NCBI GenBank assembly: GCA_002403995.1
Contig: DHIV01000106.1
Location: forward strand, 29,810-50,926
Length of the DNA: 21,117 nucleotides
DNA from: Gallionella sp. UBA4737
Lineage (GTDB): Bacteria; Pseudomonadota; Gammaproteobacteria; Burkholderiales; Gallionellaceae
Direction: 5' to 3'
Shown one piece after another: positions 15,510 to 21,117 of this stretch. Each line of letters starts with the position of its first letter. The stretch's first letter is position 1. The translations under genes and the position numbers were made by a program. The notes beneath the pieces are model-generated. The model saw only the letters and a list, made by a program, of their open reading frames with translations. It had not been told where the DNA came from and searched no databases.

Positions 15510-16250
15510 ATGAGCAAGCAACATGCTACAGCCACAATCAATCAGCAATACCCTTTATTTATTGAGGAGCAAGTGTTGGTGCACAAGAAGCTGATTGATG
15601 CAGCCAAATCAGAAATTACTCATATTCAGTCGGCACTCATTGAGCGGCAAGAATGCCTCGTACAAGCACAGAAATCCATACCTGTAACGCCTGACAGGCA
15701 GCAGGAACGGAGCGACATCATGGCCGATATTGCACTCGGCAAAGCAAAAGCAACTGCGCTACAGGCGATTGACGAGCGCATTGCCAACGAGACGGCCGTA
15801 ACTCAAGCTGCAAAAGAAAAGGTTGCTCGGGTAATTGCTGACAATCAGGCAACGCTGGATGGGTTGTCCAATAAGTTGGCAATCGCGCAAGCGTCTCTGA
15901 ATGAAATCGAAAGCAAGACAGATGATGTAGCCCATCGCTACTTTATGGGCATGGCAGAGATCGCCGCCGCTCAGTATGTGAATCATGCATTGGCCATAAA
16001 AGAGCTGTATATCAAACTTTTCGGACTGAATTTTTCGATAAAAAAGCATGGCGGAAAAGGTGTGGCGCGGCCTGGCGTACACAATATCCAGATTCCAAAA
16101 TTCTATCTTCCCCAATTCGATGGCGTGGAAAGTTTTCCGTCATATGAGCCAAACATGGTCTTAAACGGAGACTTCTTCATGCATGGAGATCACTTCCGGC
16201 AGGCCTCCAACAAAGAGGAAGCAAGGTTTGATTCCTTGCTCCAAGGTTAA
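15510..16250 (+). CDS. Unknown coiled-coil protein
   Basis: This 246-residue protein is not recognised. Residues about 20-140 are predicted by eye as long heptad-like helices rich in Ala, Gln, Glu, Lys and Ile (for example NQATLDGLSNKLAIAQASLNE). A more globular C-terminal part follows, with aromatic residues and IQIPKFYLPQFDGVESFPSY. There is no signal peptide. AAAGGGA lies upstream of the ATG. Its stop overlaps the ribosome site of the next gene, so the two are coupled. It could be a middle-phase regulator or a structural helper; the sequence does not decide. Confidence 0.65.
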   Translation: MSKQHATATINQQYPLFIEEQVLVHKKLIDAAKSEITHIQSALIERQECLVQAQKSIPVTPDRQQERSDIMADIALGKAKATALQAIDERIANETAVTQAAKEKVARVIADNQATLDGLSNKLAIAQASLNEIESKTDDVAHRYFMGMAEIAAAQYVNHALAIKELYIKLFGLNFSIKKHGGKGVARPGVHNIQIPKFYLPQFDGVESFPSYEPNMVLNGDFFMHGDHFRQASNKEEARFDSLLQG

Positions 16251-16261
16251 GAGGTAATCAA

Positions 16262-16867
16262 ATGAAGAGCGGAACTGTAGAGTTTGTGTCACCGGTAACT
16301 AATGAAGCCGCCGTGTCCAGCTTGAGGGCCAAGCTTCCGTTGGTTGAAAAGCGCACAGCGACTGAAATCAACAGTAGCCTGGCCATTGATAAAGATATAG
16401 AAAACGCAGTCTGGTCGTGGCGTGGAAAAGATGCGACCGCGCTTCTTAAGACACCGGCAGGCACGGATTTCACTTGGGCGGAACTCGACTTGGCCGGAAT
16501 TATTCACGAATATTCCACGCTATCAAAACTCCCATTCCGTACGGCGTTGGAGAACACCTTTGACTGGCTCAAACGCCATCCAAAGGCGATGGAGCGCTAC
16601 ACAAATGGCGATGCAAATTTTGCCGAGTCTGCCGATGGGGTAAGTGGTTTCGCTCACCCATCTGGGTGGAAGGCTGACCCACAAGCAATGGATACTTTTC
16701 GACGCGCACGTGTGTTCCAAGCTGGCAATCCGGCATGTGATTTAGCCCACGCAGTAATTGAGGTTGGCAATGGTGATGCGTGGGTGCGTTCCCGCATTGC
16801 AACACTTAGAACTGAAAATGCGCGGCTGCGGGCAGAGTCGGCAAAACGCACAACGGCATCACGCTGA
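16262..16867 (+). CDS. Unknown 201-residue protein, coupled to the coiled-coil gene
   Basis: No family is recognised. There is a soluble N-terminal half, a central AELDLAGIIHEYSTL helix near 80-95, a His/Pro-containing segment, and a C-terminal helix with TLRTENARLRAESAKR that looks like a short coiled coil. AGAGG at 16250-16254 (7-nt spacing) sits on the stop of the previous gene. It probably works together with that protein. Confidence 0.62.
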   Translation: MKSGTVEFVSPVTNEAAVSSLRAKLPLVEKRTATEINSSLAIDKDIENAVWSWRGKDATALLKTPAGTDFTWAELDLAGIIHEYSTLSKLPFRTALENTFDWLKRHPKAMERYTNGDANFAESADGVSGFAHPSGWKADPQAMDTFRRARVFQAGNPACDLAHAVIEVGNGDAWVRSRIATLRTENARLRAESAKRTTASR

Positions 16868-16877
16868 TGATCTTGAA

Positions 16878-16895
16878 ATGTGAGTGGACTCACAT
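16878..16895. promoter_or_regulatory. Dyad ATGTGAGT-GG-ACTCACAT
   Basis: A perfect 8-bp inverted repeat around 2 bp. The short centre argues for a protein-binding operator rather than an RNA hairpin. The Mor-like protein is one candidate binder; this is inference only. Confidence 0.5.
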
Positions 16896-16923
16896 CTCTA
16901 GGGCAACACAACCGGGGCGAGAA

Positions 16924-16962
16924 GTGCGCCATAGCCTCGGATGTGCCCGCAATATGGCGCAC
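16924..16962. repeat. Inverted repeat GTGCGCCATA / TATGGCGCAC
   Basis: Perfect 10-bp arms separated by 19 nt. RNA could form a stable hairpin, but there is no T run on either side, so it is not a classic terminator. It could be an operator pair or an RNA element. Confidence 0.55.
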
Positions 16963-17024
16963 ATGGGCTCACCGCCATTACCACAACCACAGTGCTGCGC
17001 GGCGGCCAAATAACTTAGGATGCA

Positions 17025-17237
17025 ATGATGCAAATTGATCGTGTGAAAGTACTGACAGCCCCCGTTAATTTGCTTGGTTTGTTGCTAGCGAAACAAGGCA
17101 AATTATCGTTGGCGGCGAGGATTGGCACCGTCAGTCAAAGTTGTGCCGCCAGCCAGCTTGCCAAGTTCCAACAAAATGCAGCGTGTAAAAGAGAACGATT
17201 TGAATCCGCTGTGAACAATGCATGGCAACAACACTGA
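17025..17237 (+). CDS. Unknown small protein before the tail chaperone
   Basis: A 70-residue frame with a hydrophobic start (APVNLLGLLLAKQGKLSLAARIG) and a basic, Asn/Gln-rich end. AGGA lies 4-7 nt before tandem ATGs (17025, 17028). It is followed after 10 bp by the chaperone gene. It is not recognised; it may be a remnant created when neighbouring phage genes were lost. Confidence 0.45.
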   Translation: MMQIDRVKVLTAPVNLLGLLLAKQGKLSLAARIGTVSQSCAASQLAKFQQNAACKRERFESAVNNAWQQH

Positions 17238-17247
17238 AAGGAAAAAA

Positions 17248-17565
17248 ATGATTACGGTAAAAGGTCAATTAGTTTGCGGGATAGAGCGCGAGGGCGTACA
17301 GCATCGTGACTTTGAATTGCGTGCAGCCACGATCGCAGATGCGATCGCCTCGATTGAAAAGGCGGGCCCAAACGCATCGCACCTCAAGTTGCGCATCTAT
17401 AAGGCAGCTGAACAGATGGTGAGCTTGGGCAGCTTGTCCAAGGATGAAATCACGGGAGAGTTTCTGTTGTCTCTACCAGAAGACGATGTGGAACCGATCT
17501 ATAACGCCCAGGACGAACTGGAAAAAAAGCGGAAAGGCTTGAGCAAACCCTCAAGCCCTACCTAG
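17248..17565 (+). CDS. Phage tail assembly chaperone (Mu gp41-like), short form
   Basis: A 105-residue protein made by normal decoding. Tail assembly chaperones hold the tape measure protein while the tail tube polymerises around it (family knowledge). The start ATG 17248 has AAAGGA upstream; the longer frame from 17218 is unlikely. The position just before the tape measure gene is the conserved order of Mu and lambda. Near its 3' end the gene carries a -1 frameshift signal that yields a longer form. The assignment rests mainly on this context, which is very characteristic. Confidence 0.82.
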   Translation: MITVKGQLVCGIEREGVQHRDFELRAATIADAIASIEKAGPNASHLKLRIYKAAEQMVSLGSLSKDEITGEFLLSLPEDDVEPIYNAQDELEKKRKGLSKPSSPT

Positions 17566-17738
17566 AGCTGGAAATTGCCCTGCGGATGCATGGATTCCAT
17601 GACCCGCAGGCACTGACTGAGGCGCGCGCCATCTCGCTGATCGGCATCTTGTCCGGTAAACGCAGATCGCCAGGCGCGGGAAATACCTCAACCCAAACCA
17701 ACCGCTTCAAAGGAGCGCGTCGTGTCAAAGAATCTTGA
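17248..17738 (+). CDS. Tail assembly chaperone, -1 frameshift fusion form
   Basis: Slippage at A-AAA-AAG (17523-17529) joins the first 94 codons to 69 codons of the -1 frame, giving 163 residues. The extension begins AERLEQTLKPYLELEIALRM and ends FKGARRVKES before TGA at 17736-17738. It overlaps the tape measure start by 17 nt. This is the G/GT arrangement of lambda and of Mu-like phages, where the rarer long form binds the tape measure. Without the frameshift, 17566-17721 would be an unexplained gap. Confidence 0.8.
17523..17557 (+). promoter_or_regulatory. Programmed -1 frameshift signal
   Basis: The slippery heptamer A-AAA-AAG at 17523-17529 is in the correct phase. After a 6-nt spacer comes a perfect 8-bp hairpin, GGCTTGAG / CTCAAGCC (17536-17543 with 17550-17557), with a 6-nt loop. 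Heptamer, spacing and stem all match known bacterial -1 frameshift sites. Confidence 0.85.
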
Positions 17739-19518
17739 ACTGCAACTGCTGCTCCGGCTCAACGATCAGATGAGCCGTGGTTTGAAATCTGCGCTGCAAG
17801 CAGTGCAGAGTGAATCCAAAGCAGTTGAGAACTCTGTTTCCGGCATCGCCGCCGCAACTGCGCGCATCAAGACAACTCCCATCGAACGTATGACCTCGGC
17901 GTTGCGCACCATGCGCAGCGCCGCCAGTGCTGTGCATGAAACCTTGATGAAGGTTGCGAAGGTTGGCGCGGCGGTGGCCGCTGGTGGCTATGTGCTGAAA
18001 AGCGCAGCGGCACGGCCAATGACTTATGACCGAAAATTAGCCTTAACGGCTAACGTAGCCTACGGGGACAGGGATGTGGCCGGGCGTATCGCCGGTAAGG
18101 CCGAGATCAATGCAGGGGTGCGTAATGCCAGTAAGCGTTATGGCGGATCGCCTGAGCAGGTTCTCGAAACATTCAATACGCTAGTCGGTTCTGGTGCGAT
18201 GGGTGAAGGCCAGGCCGGTGTTAAAGCGTCGCTCGGTGCACTACCTTTCTTGCAACAGGCCGCCACCGGAACGGGTGCGAGCGGCGATGATCTTGCGAAA
18301 ATTTACATCGCCGCAAAACAGAATATGGGCATGTCTGACAAGGAGGCTCAGATTGCGTTGTCGAAAGGAATCAAGGCTGGGCAATTAGGTGGGTTTGAGA
18401 TCAAGGATATGGCGCGCTGGCTGCCGTCGCAAATGGCGTCAGCAGCCAACACCGGCATGAAGGGGATGTCCGGGTTCGAGTCGCTGATCGCGGCCAACCA
18501 GGCCACGCGCATGACCGCAGGGACGGCGGATGAGGCGGGCAACAACCTGGTCAACTTGCTGCAAAAAATAACTTCGAATGACGCGTCGAACGATTTCAAA
18601 AGGCAGAAGGTCGATCTGCACGGATCGCTTATCAAGGCGATGGCCAAGGGCATGAATCCGCTGGAAGCATTCACTGGGTTGATTCAAGTAATGGGTTCGC
18701 AAGACAAGAAATATCTTGAGCTGAAGGCCAAGGCGGATGCATCCAAAAGCGAACCTGAAAAGCAAGCACTCTACGACTCGATGGCCCAAATCATGATGGC
18801 CAAGGGGATCGGCAAGTCGGTACAAGACCGGCAGGCACTCGGCGCGCTCTTCGGCATGATGTCTCCGACCGGAAAATATCGTCAAGTTTTAGAGGGCGTA
18901 AAAGCGGAACGTGGCACCGAGGCTGGTATGAGTTTTGACACCGTTGCCGACACGTCCGACTACAAGGCCGAGCAGGTCGGTAACAAAGCAGCCTACGCTG
19001 CGCAGGACAGCCTGGCTGCCGTTAAGGTGCCACTGGATGTATTGCTGGATAGCGTTAACAAGGGTGCCGAGGCGTTCCCCGGATTCACCGCCGCGTTGTA
19101 TGTCGCAACCGTTGCGCTCGGTGTATTAGCGGCAGCGTCAGTCGTTGGCTCACTACCAATGCCGGGCGGCGGCAAGGTAGGGGGTGTATTGCCTTTCCTC
19201 AAAAACAAGCTGTCGTTTGGTTCGATGGCGCGTGGCGTGCGCGCATTGACGTTGCCAGGCTTGGCGCTTACCGGCGTAATCGAAGGTGGTGGCGCGGCCA
19301 TCAATGCCTACCAAGGCAAGGATGCAAGCAATATGATCAGCCGCATGGTCGAAGGAACTAAATTTTCTGATGTGCTCGGCGAGACCGTCGCGCGATACAT
19401 GGCGGTTTTTGGTAACGCCAATGCCAAGGAGGCGGTGCAAATAAATCTGCACCTGGACGGCGAGCAGATCGCCACCGTGGTCAATCGCCGCAACGCACGG
19501 ACGGCGAGCCGTAATTAA
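17722..19518 (+). CDS. Phage tail tape measure protein
   Basis: This 598-residue protein is long, Ala/Gly/Lys-rich and mostly helical. It starts MSKNLELQLLLRLNDQMSRGLKSALQA, as tape measure proteins of Mu-like phages do. A TP901-type core is visible around 100-260 (with GSPEQVLETFNTLVGSG and ARWLPSQMASAANTGMKGMSGFESLIAANQ). A hydrophobic stretch at about 455-478 could insert in membranes. It ends with INLHLDGEQIATVVNRRNAR, a normal-looking C-terminus. The start is GTG 17722, with AGGAG 6 nt upstream. Length is close to Mu gp42 (678). In phages this protein sets tail length; here no tube, sheath or baseplate gene accompanies it. Confidence 0.87.
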   Translation: MSKNLELQLLLRLNDQMSRGLKSALQAVQSESKAVENSVSGIAAATARIKTTPIERMTSALRTMRSAASAVHETLMKVAKVGAAVAAGGYVLKSAAARPMTYDRKLALTANVAYGDRDVAGRIAGKAEINAGVRNASKRYGGSPEQVLETFNTLVGSGAMGEGQAGVKASLGALPFLQQAATGTGASGDDLAKIYIAAKQNMGMSDKEAQIALSKGIKAGQLGGFEIKDMARWLPSQMASAANTGMKGMSGFESLIAANQATRMTAGTADEAGNNLVNLLQKITSNDASNDFKRQKVDLHGSLIKAMAKGMNPLEAFTGLIQVMGSQDKKYLELKAKADASKSEPEKQALYDSMAQIMMAKGIGKSVQDRQALGALFGMMSPTGKYRQVLEGVKAERGTEAGMSFDTVADTSDYKAEQVGNKAAYAAQDSLAAVKVPLDVLLDSVNKGAEAFPGFTAALYVATVALGVLAAASVVGSLPMPGGGKVGGVLPFLKNKLSFGSMARGVRALTLPGLALTGVIEGGGAAINAYQGKDASNMISRMVEGTKFSDVLGETVARYMAVFGNANAKEAVQINLHLDGEQIATVVNRRNARTASRN

Positions 19519-19540
19519 GTGCCAAATTAAGCGCAAATTT
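19518..19540 (+). repeat. AGTGCCAAAT...CGCAAA repeat, copy 2
   Basis: Starts on the last base of the tape measure stop codon. It has the same spacing as copies 1 and 3 (TGC, 9 nt, CGCAAA). It lies about 90 bp before the cargo gene. Confidence 0.6.
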
Positions 19541-19609
19541 AACGTTGACCTATTCGCCTAGAGCGGGGTATTTTAGCGTGGCGGTTCGTTAGATTCAAAG
19601 GGGGCTGAA

Positions 19610-20089
19610 ATGGTGGGTTCTATAAGCTTATTTATCAATAAGAGCAAAGAAGATGAAGAAATTGCTGCACTTCATCGCGAAGCTACACGATTGAAAGATG
19701 CTGGCGATTGGGATAAGGCGATAGCCGCGCTGCAAAAAGCCCAAAATATGATGCGCAGATCGAACGTTGCTAATACTACAGAAAGCTGGTTAAGGCTCCC
19801 ATTGTTCTTGCAGCAAGGTGGGCGTTTCGATGAGGCAATGGAAGAGTTCAATAGGTTATTGGCCGAGACGGATGCCAGGATCGCCAACGAATTTAGCCAT
19901 CAGCCGGAATTCGCTCAATATGGCTTCACACATCAAGTACGCGCCACGATATATAACAAGATGCGCGTAGCTTGTAAACGCCAAAACCTGCTGGACGAAA
20001 CGGCTAGATATAAGGCACTGCATGACGAATACATGGGAAAGGATGAACAATTCAGGGTTGCTTTTGAAAAGTATAAAAAGAAGCGTTGA
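19610..20089 (+). CDS. TPR-like cargo protein at the right end
   Basis: A 159-residue protein with tetratricopeptide-like helical pairs: EATRLKDAGDWDKAIAALQKAQ near 25-46, then LPLFLQQGGRFDEAMEEFNRLL near 63-85. TPRs mediate protein-protein contact. The C-terminal half is charged (AFEKYKKKR). ATG 19610 has AAAGGGGG 5 nt upstream. It is not a known tail gene; its place between the tape measure gene and the right end is where transposable phages often carry lysogenic cargo genes. It lies between repeat copies 2 and 3. Its actual function is unknown. Confidence 0.75.
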   Translation: MVGSISLFINKSKEDEEIAALHREATRLKDAGDWDKAIAALQKAQNMMRRSNVANTTESWLRLPLFLQQGGRFDEAMEEFNRLLAETDARIANEFSHQPEFAQYGFTHQVRATIYNKMRVACKRQNLLDETARYKALHDEYMGKDEQFRVAFEKYKKKR

Positions 20090-20093
20090 TGCA

Positions 20094-20116
20094 AGTGCCA
20101 AATACCCCGCAAATAT
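20094..20116 (+). repeat. AGTGCCAAAT...CGCAAA repeat, copy 3
   Basis: Lies 5 bp after the cargo gene stop, matching the position of copy 2 after the tape measure stop. Copies 2 and 3 bracket a unit of about 576 bp. Confidence 0.6.
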
Positions 20117-20133
20117 CACGGCAACGGGCGGAA

Positions 20134-20188
20134 ATCTAACTTCCGGTTTTGTTTTCTTCTAACTTCCGGTTTTAATTGCGTCCTTACA
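20134..20188. repeat. Right transposon end with two transposase sites (attR)
   Basis: The 16-bp sequence TCTAACTTCCGGTTTT is repeated directly at 20135-20150 and 20158-20173 (23-bp period), as the adjacent R1 and R2 sites of Mu are arranged. The outer copy puts TTAAAACCGGAA at positions 14-25 from the CA tip at 20188, mirroring the left end. Confidence 0.75.
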
Positions 20189-20193
20189 CTTCC
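20189..20193. repeat. Right 5-bp target-site duplication (CTTCC)
   Basis: Copy of the CTTCC at 8994-8998, directly after the terminal CA of the element. Confidence 0.8.
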
Positions 20194-20206
20194 CCAGCAA
20201 AAATAA
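20189..20206 (+). pseudogene. Severed 3' end of the nitronate monooxygenase gene
   Basis: After the right target duplication the host frame continues as CTT CCC CAG CAA AAA TAA once joined to 8996. This stub encodes the original last residues Leu-Pro-Gln-Gln-Lys and the stop. It no longer has its own start. Confidence 0.7.
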
Positions 20207-20213
20207 ACCTCCA

Positions 20214-20237
20214 CCCTGCCCTTGAAATCGGGCAGGG
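20214..20237. repeat. Inverted repeat overlapping the groESL -35
   Basis: A perfect 8-bp stem, CCCTGCCC / GGGCAGGG, around TTGAAATC. It follows the original nitronate monooxygenase stop by 7 nt and may have been its terminator stem, but it has no T run and includes the sigma-32 -35 box. Confidence 0.5.
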
Positions 20238-20248
20238 CCGCCCCGACT
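20219..20248 (+). promoter_or_regulatory. Heat-shock (sigma-32, RpoH) promoter of groESL
   Basis: CCCTTGAA at 20219-20226, 14 nt, then CCCCGACT at 20241-20248. This fits the sigma-32 consensus CCCTTGAA / CCCCATnT well. It lies 76 bp upstream of the groES start. Confidence 0.75.
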
Positions 20249-20249
20249 G

Positions 20250-20275
20250 TTGGCACTCGTGAGCAGAGAGTGCTA
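20250..20275. promoter_or_regulatory. CIRCE operator (HrcA site) of groESL
   Basis: TTGGCACTC, 9 nt, GAGTGCTAA: the CIRCE inverted repeat with one mismatch in the left arm (consensus TTAGCACTC). It begins just after the sigma-32 -10, so bound HrcA would block initiation. Confidence 0.85.
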
Positions 20276-20323
20276 AACTCCGCTTCCACTTTTTTATAAC
20301 CTATTGTTTTAGGAGACCTCAGC

Positions 20324-20614
20324 ATGAAAATTCGTCCTTTGAACGATCGCGTGATCGTTAAACGCATGGAAGAAGAACGCAAGACCGCATCCGGGATCGT
20401 GATTCCGGATGCCGCCACTGAAAAGCCCGACCAAGGCGAAATCATCGCCGTGGGCAAAGGCAAGGTTGGTGACGACGGCAAATTGCAGGCCATGAGCGTC
20501 AAGGTCGGTGACCGTGTGCTGTTCGGCAAATATGCCGGCCAGGCTTTCAAAATGGACGGCCAGGAATATATGACGATGCGCGAAGACGACATCATCGGCG
20601 TAGTCGAAGCTTAA
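20324..20614 (+). CDS. groES: Co-chaperonin GroES (Hsp10)
   Basis: This 96-residue protein is full length for the family. It starts MKIRPLNDRVIVKRMEEE, contains the mobile-loop region (ERKTASGIVIPDAATEKPDQGE), and ends EDDIIGVVEA. Seven copies cap the GroEL ring during ATP-driven protein folding. AGGAG at 20311-20315 (8-nt spacing) supports the start. It is cotranscribed with groEL (38-bp gap) under the sigma-32/CIRCE control region. Confidence 0.97.
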   Translation: MKIRPLNDRVIVKRMEEERKTASGIVIPDAATEKPDQGEIIAVGKGKVGDDGKLQAMSVKVGDRVLFGKYAGQAFKMDGQEYMTMREDDIIGVVEA

Positions 20615-20652
20615 TTTTGGCACGTAAATACTGAATTTAAGGAGAAACAAAC

Positions 20653-21117
20653 ATGGCAGCTAAAGACGTAAAATTCCACGACGCGGCACGCAACAAGATG
20701 GTGGTCGGCGTGAACATACTGGCCGATGCGGTCAAAGTGACCCTGGGCCCAAAAGGCCGTAATGTAGTTTTGGATCGCTCTTACGGATCGCCAACCATCA
20801 CCAAGGACGGCGTATCGGTCGCAAAGGAAATCGAACTGAAAGACAAGTTCGAAAACATGGGCGCTCAGATGGTCAAGGAAGTTGCTTCCAAGACCTCTGA
20901 TGTAGCGGGTGACGGCACAACCACAGCGACCGTTCTGGCGCAATCCATCGTTCAGGAAGGCATGAAGTTCGTCGCTGCCGGCATGAACCCGATGGACCTG
21001 AAACGCGGCATCGACCAGGCAGTCATTGCAGCCGTTGCCGAATTGAAGAAGCTTTCCAAACCGTGCACCACCAGCAAGGAAATCGCGCAAGTGGGCAGCA
21101 TTTCCGCCAACTCCGAC
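20653..21117 (+). CDS. groEL: Chaperonin GroEL, 5' part (cut by window end)
   Basis: These are the first 155 residues of the Hsp60 chaperonin. MAAKDVKFHDAARNKMVVGV at the start, TLGPKGRNVVLD (about 30-41), SPTITKDGVSVAKEI and the ATP-binding DVAGDGTTTATVLAQ (about 84-98, with the catalytic Asp of GDGTT) are all present. AAGGAG precedes the ATG. The frame is open to the window end. With GroES it folds cytosolic proteins. Confidence 0.97.
   Translation, partial: MAAKDVKFHDAARNKMVVGVNILADAVKVTLGPKGRNVVLDRSYGSPTITKDGVSVAKEIELKDKFENMGAQMVKEVASKTSDVAGDGTTTATVLAQSIVQEGMKFVAAGMNPMDLKRGIDQAVIAAVAELKKLSKPCTTSKEIAQVGSISANSD

Larger units (their letters stand above)
16868..17024. other. Non-coding junction between early/middle and tail modules
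   Basis: This 157-bp gap lies where a full Mu-like phage would hold lysis and head genes. It contains two inverted repeats, listed separately, and no convincing reading frame. It may be the scar of a large deletion or a control region for the tail genes. Confidence 0.45.
8999..20188. mobile_element. Reduced Mu-like transposable prophage / satellite (11,190 bp)
   Basis: The ends are TG...CA, with a 5-bp target duplication CTTCC on each side. Reading inward from either end, TTAAAA-N2-GGAA falls at positions 14-25. The content is a repressor, Ner-like protein, MuA-like transposase, MuB-like ATPase, GemA, Mor-like activator, several unknowns, a tail assembly chaperone with frameshift, a tape measure protein and a TPR-like cargo gene. 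Typical Mu-like phages are 36-40 kb; here no head, terminase, portal, sheath, tube, baseplate, fibre or lysis gene is seen. All transposition genes look intact, so the element may still move. Whether it is a deletion derivative or a satellite of a helper phage cannot be told from the sequence. Confidence 0.85.

Noticed and set aside
20094..20123. Right end of the element placed just after repeat copy 3
   Set aside because: No matching 5-bp duplication or mirrored end sequence is found on the left for the CA dinucleotides there; the end at 20188 satisfies all criteria.
1..21117. CRISPR arrays, tRNA or rRNA genes
   Set aside because: No regularly spaced repeats of CRISPR type and no tRNA cloverleaf or rRNA sequence was recognised by eye.

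Overview
The window is a Gram-negative proteobacterial chromosome segment. Ubiquinone (ubiD), biotin (bioA) and PBP4 (dacB) genes, several small outer-membrane beta-barrels and a groESL operon with both a heat-shock sigma-32-type promoter and a CIRCE operator together suggest a betaproteobacterium, perhaps Gallionellaceae/Nitrosomonadales. That placement is inferred from protein character only.

Region 1 (1-8998) is host chromosome. It holds the 3' part of ubiD (+), four outer-membrane protein genes on the minus strand (662-3482, three of them with near-identical terminator hairpins), a bioA-dacB operon on the minus strand, a divergent TIGR01777-family epimerase gene, and a nitronate monooxygenase-like gene.

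Region 2 (8999-20188) is an 11,190-bp Mu-like transposable element whose ends can be set to the base. It begins TG and ends CA and is flanked by a 5-bp direct repeat, CTTCC (8994-8998 and 20189-20193). Both ends carry the pattern TTAAAA-N2-GGAA at positions 14-25 from the tip. Removing the element and one repeat copy restores a host reading frame that ends Leu-Pro-Gln-Gln-Lys-stop, so the element sits in the last codons of the nitronate monooxygenase gene. Its gene order is: repressor (minus), a perfect dyad operator, a small Ner-like DNA-binding protein, a small unknown protein, MuA-like transposase (DDE residues visible), MuB-like ATPase, GemA, two unknowns, a Mor-like activator, three unknowns, a tail assembly chaperone with a textbook -1 frameshift site, a tape measure protein, and a TPR-like cargo gene at the right end. 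There are no recognisable terminase, portal, capsid, sheath, tube, baseplate, fibre or lysis genes. This is a strongly reduced transposable phage, or a phage satellite, that has kept transposition functions plus the two tail-length genes.

Region 3 (20189-21117) is host again: an 18-bp stub of the nitronate monooxygenase 3' end, then a sigma-32-type promoter, CIRCE, groES and the start of groEL. The element ends 30 bp before the groESL -35 box and leaves the heat-shock control region intact.

The main leads are the exact ends, the unusual gene content, the chaperone frameshift cassette, and a 3-copy repeat (AGTGCCAAAT then CGCAAA) that brackets the cargo gene.
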